Part shown: piece by piece, positions 1 through 8,869 of the stretch
Position numbering within the stretch: position 1 is the stretch's first letter
Layout of the letters: every line of letters starts with the position of its first letter
Assembly (NCBI RefSeq): GCF_021026195.1
Contig: NZ_JAJNCT010000030.1
Location: forward strand, 186,001 to 250,000
DNA: 64,000 bases
From: Comamonas koreensis
Lineage (GTDB): Bacteria > Pseudomonadota > Gammaproteobacteria > Burkholderiales > Burkholderiaceae_C
Direction of reading: 5' to 3'
Translations under genes and position numbers: made by a program
The notes under the pieces: generated by a model
Seen by the model: only the letters and a program-made list of their open reading frames with translations
Told to the model about the DNA's origin: nothing
The model's database searches: none

Positions 1-296
1 CGAAAGCACAGAGCCTTGCCATGGCTGTCGAGGTTCAGCGCGTCGTTGACGCCGCCGTCCAGCACCTCGTCGAGCACCAGGTTCATCGCCTGCAGCTGGG
101 GCAGCAGATAGCGCTGCACCTGGCGGGGCTGCCGGTCGGCAAACAGCGCGGCAACCGCCGCTTCGGTGACTTGTGCGCAGATGGCATCCCAGAGCGCGGG
201 ATGCCAGGCGATCACGCTGATGTTGGAGCGGTTGCCCTTGTCGCCGGTGCGCCCATGGGCCAGGCGGTAGAGCGGGACGGTGATGTGGTCGTTCAT
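1..296 (-). CDS. AtuA-associated small subunit-like protein (partial, runs off left edge)
   Basis: This reading frame starts at an ATG on the minus strand and continues past the left edge, so only the first 98 codons are visible. Its start overlaps the stop of the AtuA-family gene in an ATGA arrangement, which implies translational coupling. The visible protein begins MNDHITVPLYRLAHGRTGDK, and the RTGDKGN stretch is typical of the small ferredoxin-fold domain found fused to or next to AtuA (DUF1446) proteins. The family is linked to acyclic terpene or short branched acyl-CoA catabolism, but its biochemical role is unclear. The pairing supports the call; the function is inference. Confidence 0.7.
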   Translation of the reverse strand, partial: MNDHITVPLYRLAHGRTGDKGNRSNISVIAWHPALWDAICAQVTEAAVAALFADRQPRQVQRYLLPQLQAMNLVLDEVLDGGVNDALNLDSHGKALCF

Positions 297-1678
297 GGGG
301 CGGCCTCCTCTTGCGCAGCCCAGACAAAGCCCGTGGCAATCAGTGCCTGGGGCACCAAGCAGGAGACCATGCCCAGGCGCTGGCGCATATGGCTGCGCAC
401 GCCGCCGCCACCGGCGGGCCCGCAGCAGTACAGCGCATTGATCTCGCGCGGCAGGCGGGCAGCGGTGGCCTTGTCGGCATGCTGCCAGGCCATGCGCAGG
501 CGCACATCGGGCGATGCGGCCGACAGATCAGCGCCGGCCAGCCAGTCGCTGGCATCATTGCCCCAGACGCTGGTGACACCGATCAGGTCGCTGCGCAGCG
601 GCGCAATGCCCCGCAGGCGCTGGGCGACAGTCTGCGCCGCCAGCCGCGCACGCTCGGCCGCACGCGGCCCGGCGTAGGAAATCTCGGCCTCGGCAAACCA
701 GCCCGAGGCATAGCAGGCGTTGACCTTGAGCGCCTCCGGGCGCGGATGGCCGACGACGCCCTCCAGCCGCACGCGGTTCTCACCCTCGGCCCGCACCTGG
801 GCCTGGCTGATGTCGGCCACCACATCGGGGGTCAGGTAGCAACGGGGGTCGTGGATCTCGTAGAGCAGCTGCTCCTTGACGGTGGCGGTGGTGATGCAGC
901 CGCCGGTGCCCTCGGGCTTGAAGATGCTGCAGTGGCCGCTGTCGTCGATTTCGGCGATCGGGTAGCCCAGCTGGTCCATGCCGGGGACGTCCTTGTAGCC
1001 GGGGTCGGCAAAATAGCCGCCGCTGACCTGGGTGCCGCATTCCAGCAGGTGGCCGGCCATCGTCGCGCGGGCCAGGCGGTCCCAGTCGTCCCAGGCCCAG
1101 CCAAAATGCGCCATCGCCGGGCCCAGCACCAGCGAAGGATCAGCGACGCGGCCGCAGACCACGATATCGGCGCCTGCCTGCAAGGCCTCGGCAATCGGCC
1201 GCGCACCAATATAGGCATTGGCGCTGACCAGTGGCTGCTCGGGCATCTGCGCACCCAGGGCCTGGGCCAGCATGGGCCGCTGAGCCGGGCCGCTCAGGTC
1301 ATCGCCCTGCACCACGGCAATACGGGGGGCGCGCAGGCCCAGGCTGCGGGCCAGGGCGGCAATGGCGCGGGCGGCGCCTTGCGGGTTGGCAGCGCCAAAA
1401 TTGCTGACGATGCGGATACGGTGCGCCAGACAGTCGGCCAGCACCGGGCGCAGCAGCTCCAGCAGCAGGGGCTCGTAGCCGGCATCGGGGTCGTCGCGCC
1501 GGGCGAGCTGGGCCAGCGCCAAGGTGCGCTCGGCCAGGGTTTCAAAAATCAGAAACGCGGGCTGCTGCAGCGCGATCAGCGCCTGCACCACCGGCGCTGC
1601 CGCATCCACCCGATCGCCTGAAAAACCAGCCGCGCAGCCTATCAGCATGGGGGCGGGCGCTGTCTTGTCTGTCTGCAT
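293..1678 (-). CDS. AtuA family (DUF1446) acyl-CoA/terpene catabolism protein
   Basis: This 461-residue protein begins MQTDKTAPAP and soon reaches an IGCAAGFSGDR motif, which matches the start of AtuA/DUF1446 proteins. Further family-like stretches are IRIVSNFGAANPQGAARAI and DIVVCGRVADPSLVLGPAM. A GGAG sequence lies 5 nt before the ATG. AtuA proteins occur in operons for citronellol/geraniol or branched acyl-CoA breakdown, usually with acyl-CoA carboxylase genes; here the next gene is the small AtuA partner and the rest of the operon would lie left of the window. The divergent LysR gene 75 bp away is a likely regulator. The substrate cannot be told from sequence. Confidence 0.8.
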   Translation of the reverse strand: MQTDKTAPAPMLIGCAAGFSGDRVDAAAPVVQALIALQQPAFLIFETLAERTLALAQLARRDDPDAGYEPLLLELLRPVLADCLAHRIRIVSNFGAANPQGAARAIAALARSLGLRAPRIAVVQGDDLSGPAQRPMLAQALGAQMPEQPLVSANAYIGARPIAEALQAGADIVVCGRVADPSLVLGPAMAHFGWAWDDWDRLARATMAGHLLECGTQVSGGYFADPGYKDVPGMDQLGYPIAEIDDSGHCSIFKPEGTGGCITTATVKEQLLYEIHDPRCYLTPDVVADISQAQVRAEGENRVRLEGVVGHPRPEALKVNACYASGWFAEAEISYAGPRAAERARLAAQTVAQRLRGIAPLRSDLIGVTSVWGNDASDWLAGADLSAASPDVRLRMAWQHADKATAARLPREINALYCCGPAGGGGVRSHMRQRLGMVSCLVPQALIATGFVWAAQEEAAP

Positions 1679-1752
1679 AGCATCTCCTGCAGGCCACTAT
1701 AGAAAATAGGCTCTATGTTGTGAAATCGATAATTGAGATTGATTAATCTGCA

Positions 1753-2658
1753 ATGCAAATGAATCTCTCCCACCGCGACATCCAGGCCTTTCTGGCGCTG
1801 GCCAGCCAGAAAAACTTCACCCGGGCGGCCAGCCTGTGCCATCTGTCCCAACCGGCTTTCAGCGCGCTGATCCGCACGCTGGAGGCCACGGTGGGCCTGC
1901 GCCTGTTCGAGCGCAGCACCCGGCATGTGCTGCTGACGCCCGAAGGCGAGCAGTTTCTGCTGTCGGCCCAGCGCATTGCGGCGGAATTTGCCGCCTGCGA
2001 AAAAGCCATGCGCGATACGGCCCAGCTCAGCCAGGGCAAGGTCGCCGTGGCCTTGCTGCCGTCGCTGGCGGCCGGCTGGCTGCCCGGGGTGCTGCGCAGC
2101 TTTGCCGGCCAGCACCCAGGAGTGCAGCTGCAGGTCTTTGATGTGCTGTCCGAGCCCTGCATTGCGGCGGTGGCCAATGGCGATGCCGACTTTGCGCTGG
2201 CCGCCATCCGTGCCGACACGCCCGATCTGCGCGCCGAGCCGTTTTGCAGCGACCGCTTTCACCTGGTCTGCCCGGTGGACCACCCGTTGGCTGCGCTGGA
2301 CGAGGTGCAGCTGGCCGACCTGGCCGCCTGGCCCTTTGTGCACCTGGCCCGGCACAGCAGCGTGCGCCAGTACCTCGATGCCGCCTTCTTTCCCCAGACC
2401 ATGCAGACCCTGGTGGAGGTGGAGCAGCTGGCCACCGTGATGGGCCTGGTCAAGGCCGGGCTGGGCATCAGTGTGGTACCGGCCCTGAGCTTGTTTCATT
2501 TTGCGCAGCCCGGCCTGGTCACCCGCCCGTTGGATCTGCCCGGCATGGAGCGCCAGATCTACATGGTGCGCAGGCGCGAGCCCAGCCTGTCGCTGGTGGC
2601 CCACGCGCTGTACCAATTAATGCAACAAAAACGCCCAGATTTCTCCCATATTGCCTGA
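1753..2658 (+). CDS. LysR family transcriptional regulator
   Basis: A 301-residue LysR-type regulator, the usual length for the family. The N-terminal winged helix-turn-helix covers roughly residues 5-65 (RDIQAFLALASQKNFTRAAS, then LSQPAFSALIRTLE). A periplasmic-binding-protein-like effector domain follows from about residue 90, ending with the typical GLGISVVPALS segment near residue 235. It is divergent from the AtuA operon with a 74-bp AT-rich gap, the classic arrangement for a LysR protein controlling the adjacent catabolic operon. The co-inducer is unknown. Confidence 0.88.
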   Translation: MQMNLSHRDIQAFLALASQKNFTRAASLCHLSQPAFSALIRTLEATVGLRLFERSTRHVLLTPEGEQFLLSAQRIAAEFAACEKAMRDTAQLSQGKVAVALLPSLAAGWLPGVLRSFAGQHPGVQLQVFDVLSEPCIAAVANGDADFALAAIRADTPDLRAEPFCSDRFHLVCPVDHPLAALDEVQLADLAAWPFVHLARHSSVRQYLDAAFFPQTMQTLVEVEQLATVMGLVKAGLGISVVPALSLFHFAQPGLVTRPLDLPGMERQIYMVRRREPSLSLVAHALYQLMQQKRPDFSHIA

Positions 2659-2680
2659 CGCGCTCTACACTGCAGCGCTG

Positions 2681-4033
2681 ATGCCCTGGATCAGCCCGCC
2701 CCTCACACCGCCTGCCGGCGCCCCCCCACTGCCCTATCTGGCGCTGCGCACCCGGGTCTGGTCGCTGCTGGCCTGGGCGGCGCTGTTTGCGCTGCTCGCC
2801 TGCGCCATGCGCATGCTGCTGAACTATCCCATGTGCGTCAACGACGAGCGCAACTGGATTGGCATCGCCCAGCAGCTCGACCAGGGCGTTGCCTGGCCGG
2901 TCTCCGGGCCCGCGTTTGTGAATACGCTGCGCCAAGCGGCTTGGGTAACCAACTCCAGCCATGCGCAAGTGATGCCCTGGATGGGGGTCTGCGGCGTATT
3001 TATCGTTGTCGGCGGCCTGAGCTGGGGCTACTACCGCCTGGGACTCAAGAGCCTGGTGCCGGTGTTTGCCACGTTGGCGCTGTCGAGCTATTTCTGGGCG
3101 CCCCTGATGGAGGCACGCCCGCAGCAATGGGGGCAGCTGGCGGTGTTTCTGGGCACCATCTCGGCCTGGCGCTGGCTGCAGCACCGGGGTGGCCTGGCCT
3201 TCTTCCTGGCACTGCCGGGCGTCGCCTTCACCCATATCCTGAGCCATGCAGTGCTGGTGTTTCTCTGTCTGGTGCTGGTGGTAGCACACGGCACGGTGCA
3301 TCGCCAGTGGAGCCGCCGGCATCTCATGGTGGCCTTGCTGGGCGTTGCCAGTTTTGTTGTCTATGCCTGGCCCGGCGGGCCCTATACAGACATGCTGCGC
3401 GATTTGCGCCAGGCGCACTTTCGCCATTGGCCTTTTGGCCTGCCCACCTCTGTGGGAATACTGTCTCTGGCGGCCTTGCTGTTGTGGGCTATTCACCACT
3501 GTTGGCAGTGGCGCCCCCAGTGGCCCGCTGCAGCTGCAGCCCGGCTGCTGCGCCACCAGCGCGCGGCCGGGTGGGCCTTGTGCCTGGCAGCCCTTGTGAT
3601 GGTAAGCATGCAGGCCTATCTGCTGCCGCCAGCGGCCTGGGCCCCTTATGAAGGCTCCTGGCTACGCTTTGTTCTGTTCCAGGCCGGCAATCTGCTGTTC
3701 GCCGGCTTTCTGGTGGTTGGCGCAGGACGCTGGCTGGGCGGCTTTCACCACCACCGCATCGATCCAGGCATGGCCCGCTTTCTGGTCTGTGTGCTGGTCG
3801 GCATTGCGCTGCTGGGCCTGCTGGCCGTTGCCGCCTCGTGGTGGCTGCTCGATACCAACTGGATGCTGCGCGTGCTGAACTACGGCATCTTCTTTGCCGC
3901 TGTGCCGGCGGCGCTGGGCATGGAGGAATTCACCCGCCACTGGCCGCGCTGGCGGCGGGGCCTGCTGCTGGGTGCGGGCATGGCCGCCAGCGTGCTGGCC
4001 GTAGTGCGCCCTCCGATGCTGCTGGGCTGCTGA
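2681..4033 (+). CDS. polytopic membrane protein, possible GT-C-type glycosyltransferase
   Basis: A 450-residue protein with about ten hydrophobic segments. The ATG at 2681 is preferred over an in-frame TTG at 2651 that overlaps the LysR gene. After the first transmembrane helix there is a loop with CVNDERNWIGIAQQLDQG, resembling the acidic first luminal or periplasmic loop of GT-C lipid-phosphosugar-dependent glycosyltransferases such as ArnT. No clear family signature beyond that is visible. It converges on a GT4 glycosyltransferase gene and lies near a TPR/GT-C-like membrane protein, which fits a surface-glycan role. The function is inference; it could be an unrelated membrane protein. Confidence 0.55.
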   Translation: MPWISPPLTPPAGAPPLPYLALRTRVWSLLAWAALFALLACAMRMLLNYPMCVNDERNWIGIAQQLDQGVAWPVSGPAFVNTLRQAAWVTNSSHAQVMPWMGVCGVFIVVGGLSWGYYRLGLKSLVPVFATLALSSYFWAPLMEARPQQWGQLAVFLGTISAWRWLQHRGGLAFFLALPGVAFTHILSHAVLVFLCLVLVVAHGTVHRQWSRRHLMVALLGVASFVVYAWPGGPYTDMLRDLRQAHFRHWPFGLPTSVGILSLAALLLWAIHHCWQWRPQWPAAAAARLLRHQRAAGWALCLAALVMVSMQAYLLPPAAWAPYEGSWLRFVLFQAGNLLFAGFLVVGAGRWLGGFHHHRIDPGMARFLVCVLVGIALLGLLAVAASWWLLDTNWMLRVLNYGIFFAAVPAALGMEEFTRHWPRWRRGLLLGAGMAASVLAVVRPPMLLGC

Positions 4034-4054
4034 GCCAGCAGCCACAGCGCCAAG

Positions 4055-5749
4055 CTATCGCACAAACAAATGCCGGCCTACCAAGGCATGGCGTGCGCTG
4101 GCCCAGGCAGCCACTTCCTCACCGCGCAACTGCAAGGCCGTGCGCCCCAACTGCAGGTGGCGGATACCGCGCCGCGCCAGCCAGCGCTGCCAGATGCCCG
4201 CTGGTGCTGCCTGGGGCGGCTCACTGCCCGTCTCGCCCAGCAGATCGGCAGCCGCCCGGATGGACAGCGCACTGAGCGCCTGCTCGCCGGCCAGCCGCTG
4301 GACCAGTGCGACCACATCGGACCAGCCCAGCTCCGCCAGCGATACATGTGCCAGACCCGCCAGCACCTGCGGATCAGGGCTGCGTGGGCCGCTGGCATCA
4401 ACGCAGAGCAGCAGGCTCTCGGGGTGGCTGGCCTGCCACTGCCGCAGCAACGGCCATTGCGCTGCCTGCTGCACTACGGCGATCTGCAGGGGCCTGCCCT
4501 GTGCGGCAGCCTGTGGCTGGGCAGGTAGCCGCTCGGGGGCGGGCAGGATGCTGTCATAGACCTCGGCAATGCGACGCTCGCACTGGCCGATGGTGAAATA
4601 GGCATCGGCCGCCTGCTGGGCAGCGATGCCCCGCTCGGCCAGCTGTGCCTTGGCGGCGAGCGCCTGGCGTATCGCCTCCTTCCAGGCCTGCACCTGGTCG
4701 GGGGCATAGCACTGCCCGCTGCCCGACTGCCCCACCACCCAGGACATGCCCGAGCCATCCAGATCAGAGGCAATGCAGGGCTTGCCATGCTGCATGGCTT
4801 CGATCAGCACCAGGCCAAAGGCCTCGGTGCGCTCGCGCGACGCGAGCGCGAAGATATCGCAGCTGTTGAACAGCGCATGCTTTTGCGCCTCGCTCACCTG
4901 GCCGAGCAGCAGGACGTTGGCGCAGCCCTGCTGGTCGCGCTCGCGCGCAATCAGCGCTTCGAGCTCCTTGCGCTGCTCGCCTTCACCGGCAATGATCAGC
5001 TGCACATCGGCAAAGCCGGCCACCGCCGAGATCAAGGTGTCAAAGCCCTTGTAGTAGGTCAAACGGCCCACCGATAACACGCGCAGCCGGGCATTGCCCC
5101 AGAGCTGCAGTTGCGGCGACTCGGCCTGGGCCTGCTCCAGCACCTCTTGGTCCAAAGGCTTCAAACCCAGCGGGATCGCCAAGGTCTTGAACAACCAGCG
5201 CTGCAGCGGCACGCTGGCCGCCATGTAGGGGGGAGAGGTGGCCAGGATGGCCGCACTTTGCCGCAGCAGCTTGGTCTCGAACGGCCGGTAGATCTGGTAG
5301 CACAGCTGCAGCACGCGGTCCCATTGGGAGATCAGCACATCCGAGTGCCAGTGCGTGACCCAGGCAATGCGGCGGGCGGCGGGCATGATGAGCGCCCAGA
5401 ATGCCGCATTGTTGGGCATGTGCAGATGCAGAACATCGGGCTTGAAGGCGCGTATGGCCCGGTGCAGCGCCAGCGGAAAACCCAGCGCAATCGGCGCGAA
5501 CACCAAGGTGATCTGCACCGGCACGCGGATGAGCCAGGGCGGGTCATCGGGCAGTGGATCGCCATGCACCACCGCGCGGGCATCGATGCCGTTGGCGCGC
5601 TGCTGCTCGATCAGATCGGCCAGAAACGATTCCATGCCGCCCCGGTAAGGCGGGTAGAACTTGCCCACGTGCAGCACCCGCTGCGGTCTCTGGCTGGACG
5701 GTCCATCCAAGGGCTCGGCGCTGGGCTGGCCCCACCAATTGCGCAACAT
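4055..5749 (-). CDS. GT4 family glycosyltransferase with C-terminal extension
   Basis: A 564-residue protein starting at an ATG one base after the stop of the upstream TPR gene; longer in-frame starts would run into that gene. The N-terminal Rossmann domain contains KFYPPYRGGMESFLADLIE. The C-terminal Rossmann half has VLSVGRLTYYKGFDTLI, and the E-x7-E nucleotide-sugar motif sits within RTEAFGLVLIEAMQHGKPC, all typical of GT4 retaining glycosyltransferases. The GT4 core is about 380 residues, so roughly 130-150 C-terminal residues are extra and unassigned. It probably transfers a sugar at the cytoplasmic face of the inner membrane. It is coupled to the upstream TPR/membrane protein. Donor and acceptor are unknown. 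Confidence 0.85.
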   Translation of the reverse strand: MLRNWWGQPSAEPLDGPSSQRPQRVLHVGKFYPPYRGGMESFLADLIEQQRANGIDARAVVHGDPLPDDPPWLIRVPVQITLVFAPIALGFPLALHRAIRAFKPDVLHLHMPNNAAFWALIMPAARRIAWVTHWHSDVLISQWDRVLQLCYQIYRPFETKLLRQSAAILATSPPYMAASVPLQRWLFKTLAIPLGLKPLDQEVLEQAQAESPQLQLWGNARLRVLSVGRLTYYKGFDTLISAVAGFADVQLIIAGEGEQRKELEALIARERDQQGCANVLLLGQVSEAQKHALFNSCDIFALASRERTEAFGLVLIEAMQHGKPCIASDLDGSGMSWVVGQSGSGQCYAPDQVQAWKEAIRQALAAKAQLAERGIAAQQAADAYFTIGQCERRIAEVYDSILPAPERLPAQPQAAAQGRPLQIAVVQQAAQWPLLRQWQASHPESLLLCVDASGPRSPDPQVLAGLAHVSLAELGWSDVVALVQRLAGEQALSALSIRAAADLLGETGSEPPQAAPAGIWQRWLARRGIRHLQLGRTALQLRGEEVAAWASARHALVGRHLFVR

Positions 5750-5750
5750 G

Positions 5751-7724
5751 TTATTGGCCGCGCTGCAATTGCTGCAGCAGACGCTGGTAGACCGGGTTGG
5801 CCGGGTCCATGGCGCTGGCGCGCTGCAGATTGGCAATGGCCTGCGCCCGGTCGCCCTGCTCGCGGTAGACCAGGGCCTTGCCGTAGTAAGCCGGTGGGTT
5901 GGGCTGGCGTGCCAGCGATGCATCAAAGATCTGCAAGGCCTGCGCAAAGTCGCGCTTGCCGATGAGTGCAATGCCCAGACCCACTTCCAGGCGGGTGTTG
6001 CCCGGCGACATCTGCAGCAGGCGCTGGTAGTTGGCAATGGCCACGTCGTAGTGGCCCGAGGGGATGGCCACCTCGGCCTGCTCCAGCAGGATCTTGGGCA
6101 GCAACACCGCTTCGGGCTGCATGCTCAGCGCCTTGGCGTAAGCCTGGAACGCGGGCTCCATCTGCTGCGTCATCTTGTAGGCTGTCGCTTGGTGGTAGGC
6201 CAGCGCTGCATTGTCAAAGCCCTGCTTCTGGGCGCTGTCGAATGCAGTGATGGCCTCTGGGTAGCGCTTGAGCAGCTCCAGCGCCATGCCCCGGTTGAAC
6301 TGGGCCGAGCCCAGCGGCTCCTGCAGCGCAACGGCTTTTTCGAAGTCTTGCAGTGCTTGTTCGTAGCTCAGGTTTTCCAGCAGCGATGCACCACGGTTGA
6401 TGAACGGGCGCCAGCGGCCAAAGGCATTGAACGGAGCTTGCTCGTCCACCTTCTGGGCGGCATCGCTCCAGGCACTGTATTCGGTCTTGAGGCTCAGGCT
6501 GCGCTCAGCCGCCAGCGCCGTCAGCACCAGGCCGGCCGCGCAGGCGATGGCCACCATCAGCTTGCGGGGGAAGAGCAGCAGCACCAGCGCCAGCAAGGCG
6601 GGCAGCAGCATGGCCCAGATATAGCTGCGGTAGAGCACAAAGGGGTCTTGCAGCCAGCTGGTGACAAACTCGGTGCTGAACAGCAGCGCCGTGCACAGCA
6701 GCACCAGGCCGACCAGGCCCCAGCCATCGCGCTTGCGCAGCAGCAGCACCGCGCTGCCAATCACCAGCGCCACGTAGCCCAAGCCACCCAGCAGATGGGG
6801 CAGGCTGCCAAAGCCCAGCGGGAAGACCGGGCGCAGATCCAGCGCCATCCATTGCACATTGGGCAGGAACCACAGCAGGCCGTATTCGAAGAACAGCTTG
6901 CCCTGGTTGAGCAGGCTCAGCGGATAGATCGAAGCAGTGATGCCAGGGTAGAGCTGCTCGAGCTGGCGCACATAGGCCCAGGAGGTGTCATCAGTGGCAA
7001 CAGCGCCGACAAAGGCGCCCAGCTGCGTCCACAGCAGCGCGGTGAACACGCCGATGAGCAGCACAATCGCTGCAGCAATTGCCAGCAGTTTTTTCCAGGA
7101 AGGCCGTTTGACAAACACATACAGAGGCAAGGCCAGCGCCGGCAGTACCACTGCATGCTCTTTGCTCATCAATGCGCACAGCAGGAAGACCACGGACAGC
7201 GCCGCCCACTGCAGCCCCGCACCCGACAAAGCGCGGATATATGCCCAGCAGGCCAGCGCGGAAAACAAGGTCATCATCACCATGCTGCGCTGGATCAGAT
7301 AACCCACCGCGTACACCCCGACCGGATGCACCGCAAACAGCGCGACGGCTGCAAAAATGGCCATGCGGATATGGGTATCAAAACCCGGCTCTGCCCGCGC
7401 TTCGTCAGAAAACTCGGTGTGCTTGAACAGCGCCGTCACCAGGAGCCAAATGGCATAGCAGGTGGCCAGGTGCAGCGCGATATTGAAGCCCCGCTGCACG
7501 GCGGTACTTTCACCGAACAGCGACTGAATCCAGACAAAGCTGCCATAGGACAGCATGCGCACCTTGGGCTCGATCAGGCTGCCATAGTGGCCAAAGATGG
7601 TGCCGTCCGACAGGCGGCCATCGTCGAATACCAGGCCGTTGTGCAGGCCCAAGCCATAAATCGTGAGGACGGCGGCCAGGAGCGCCAGCACGCCCAAAGA
7701 CCAGTAAATTTTTGATTTTTGCAT
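5751..7724 (-). CDS. membrane protein with GT-C-like N-terminus and C-terminal TPR repeats
   Basis: A 657-residue protein. Residues 1 to about 420 hold roughly ten hydrophobic helices, and the first periplasmic loop carries LHNGLVFDDGR, similar to the FDD motif of TMTC/PMT-like GT-C membrane proteins. From about residue 430 to the end there are tetratricopeptide repeats (for example PEAITAFDSAQKQG, YDVAIANYQRLLQMSPGNTR). This fused architecture is common in proteobacterial exopolysaccharide or protein O-glycosylation loci. It is followed 1 bp later by a GT4 glycosyltransferase gene, suggesting an operon. Its exact activity is not shown by the sequence. Confidence 0.75.
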   Translation of the reverse strand: MQKSKIYWSLGVLALLAAVLTIYGLGLHNGLVFDDGRLSDGTIFGHYGSLIEPKVRMLSYGSFVWIQSLFGESTAVQRGFNIALHLATCYAIWLLVTALFKHTEFSDEARAEPGFDTHIRMAIFAAVALFAVHPVGVYAVGYLIQRSMVMMTLFSALACWAYIRALSGAGLQWAALSVVFLLCALMSKEHAVVLPALALPLYVFVKRPSWKKLLAIAAAIVLLIGVFTALLWTQLGAFVGAVATDDTSWAYVRQLEQLYPGITASIYPLSLLNQGKLFFEYGLLWFLPNVQWMALDLRPVFPLGFGSLPHLLGGLGYVALVIGSAVLLLRKRDGWGLVGLVLLCTALLFSTEFVTSWLQDPFVLYRSYIWAMLLPALLALVLLLFPRKLMVAIACAAGLVLTALAAERSLSLKTEYSAWSDAAQKVDEQAPFNAFGRWRPFINRGASLLENLSYEQALQDFEKAVALQEPLGSAQFNRGMALELLKRYPEAITAFDSAQKQGFDNAALAYHQATAYKMTQQMEPAFQAYAKALSMQPEAVLLPKILLEQAEVAIPSGHYDVAIANYQRLLQMSPGNTRLEVGLGIALIGKRDFAQALQIFDASLARQPNPPAYYGKALVYREQGDRAQAIANLQRASAMDPANPVYQRLLQQLQRGQ

Positions 7725-7893
7725 CGGCTAGTTGGCTGAGAAATGCCTTTGCCATGCGTTTGCAGGGCCCGGGCAACACCTGCGGCAGGTGCGCGAGCCA
7801 TTCTAGAGGAGTATTTACACCCCGTATAAGCCTGGCTGAGCGCTGAGCCAACAGTTCGTTGAGAACACCGCTAGATAATCTAGGAAGCGGGAT

Positions 7894-8295
7894 TTATTGC
7901 AAATCTTTGTGCCCATAGGCACAAAACCCCGGTTTGGGCCCTTTTTTGGGATGCAGACGGCAGGTTTCGGGCCGTTTGTCATACACGGTGCAGCGCCGCG
8001 CGACCGGATCGAGAAACTGGCAATCACCGCTGGCGCGGCGCGCCATCGTGAAGATATTGTGCTTGGGGTTGTAATGGTCGATCAGCCGGGCCTTGAGCAG
8101 GCGCTTGGCGATCAGCTTGTGCGCAATATTGTCGACCTCGAAGGCATCGACCAGGCCCAGCCGCACCAGGTCAGGCAGTTGCACCTCCAGCGGCATCGTG
8201 CAGCAATTGGCCGCGCAGCTGTCGCAGAGCCCGGCCTTGTACTTGGTCCAGGTCTCCAGGCGGTCAACATCAACAATTCGGATCGGGGATTTCAT
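7894..8295 (-). CDS. YkgJ family cysteine cluster protein
   Basis: A 133-residue protein with clustered cysteines. CDSCAANCCTMPLEV lies at about residues 24-38, CQFL at about 95, and CTVYDKRPETCRLHP at about 104-118. This spacing is typical of the YkgJ/UPF0153 family, thought to bind zinc or an iron-sulfur cluster. The role of the family is not established. The gene stands alone on the minus strand, with a 169-bp gap to the TPR gene in which I see nothing further. Confidence 0.85.
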   Translation of the reverse strand: MKSPIRIVDVDRLETWTKYKAGLCDSCAANCCTMPLEVQLPDLVRLGLVDAFEVDNIAHKLIAKRLLKARLIDHYNPKHNIFTMARRASGDCQFLDPVARRCTVYDKRPETCRLHPKKGPKPGFCAYGHKDLQ

Positions 8296-8411
8296 GGCGG
8301 GGCACTGCGCAAGCGGCCTGGCAGAAGTGGCCGCTTATTTTTCAAGCCCGCCAGTATCGCGCCAAAGCGAATTCTTGGGCCGGCGCTTGGGCATGCTGAA
8401 CCGGCAGGCGC

Positions 8412-8774
8412 TCAGCCCTGCTTCAGCCACACCGCGCCATCGCGCTCTTCGACTGCCACCGCATCCAGGCTGGAGCCCCGGCAGGGGCCGCCCACGCATT
8501 TGCCGGTATCGGGCTGGTAGATGGCACCGTGGTAGGGGCAGAGGATGAACTGCCGGCCACCTTCCAGAATGTCGCCATCAAAATCCATGGGCACGCTGGC
8601 GTGCTGGCATTCGTTGATCCAGCCGTGCAGCTGGCCCTGCCAGCGGATCACAAAGGCCTTCTGGCCATTGGGCAGTTGAAAGAAAAAGGGCTTGCCGTTG
8701 TCCTGCAGGTCGGCGCTGGCACCCAGGGGTTCGGTGCCGTCAAACAAGATCGTGGGGGTGCTGGGCTCGGTCAT
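8412..8774 (-). CDS. Rieske (2Fe-2S) domain protein
   Basis: A 120-residue protein taken from the ATG at 8774; an in-frame TTG upstream would add a low-complexity threonine run and is less likely. The two Rieske ligand boxes are visible as CQHASVPMDF (C-x-H) and CPYHGAIYQP (C-x-x-H), so a single [2Fe-2S] cluster is expected. It has no signal peptide or membrane helix, suggesting a soluble ferredoxin-like electron carrier in the cytoplasm. No oxygenase partner is adjacent, so the electron acceptor is unknown. Confidence 0.88.
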   Translation of the reverse strand: MTEPSTPTILFDGTEPLGASADLQDNGKPFFFQLPNGQKAFVIRWQGQLHGWINECQHASVPMDFDGDILEGGRQFILCPYHGAIYQPDTGKCVGGPCRGSSLDAVAVEERDGAVWLKQG

Positions 8775-8805
8775 GGGGGCGCGCGCTGTCGTTGTGGTTG
8801 TCGTC

Positions 8806-8852
8806 AAAAAGAAAAGGCAGCCGCCTCATGCGCATTGCACGCGGCGGCTGCC
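8806..8852 (-). terminator. rho-independent terminator after the M20 peptidase gene
   Basis: On the minus strand, GGCAGCCGCC (8843-8852) pairs with GGCGGCTGCC (8816-8825) across a 17-nt loop. A T-rich tract (CTTTTCTTTTT) follows. It lies 18 bp after the peptidase stop codon. Confidence 0.75.
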
Positions 8853-8869
8853 CGGTGGGCTGGCTGTAC

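Noticed and set aside
5661-7715. Long plus-strand open frame opposite the TPR/membrane protein
   Set aside because: It mirrors the real minus-strand gene, is rich in Gln and His, and shows no domain.
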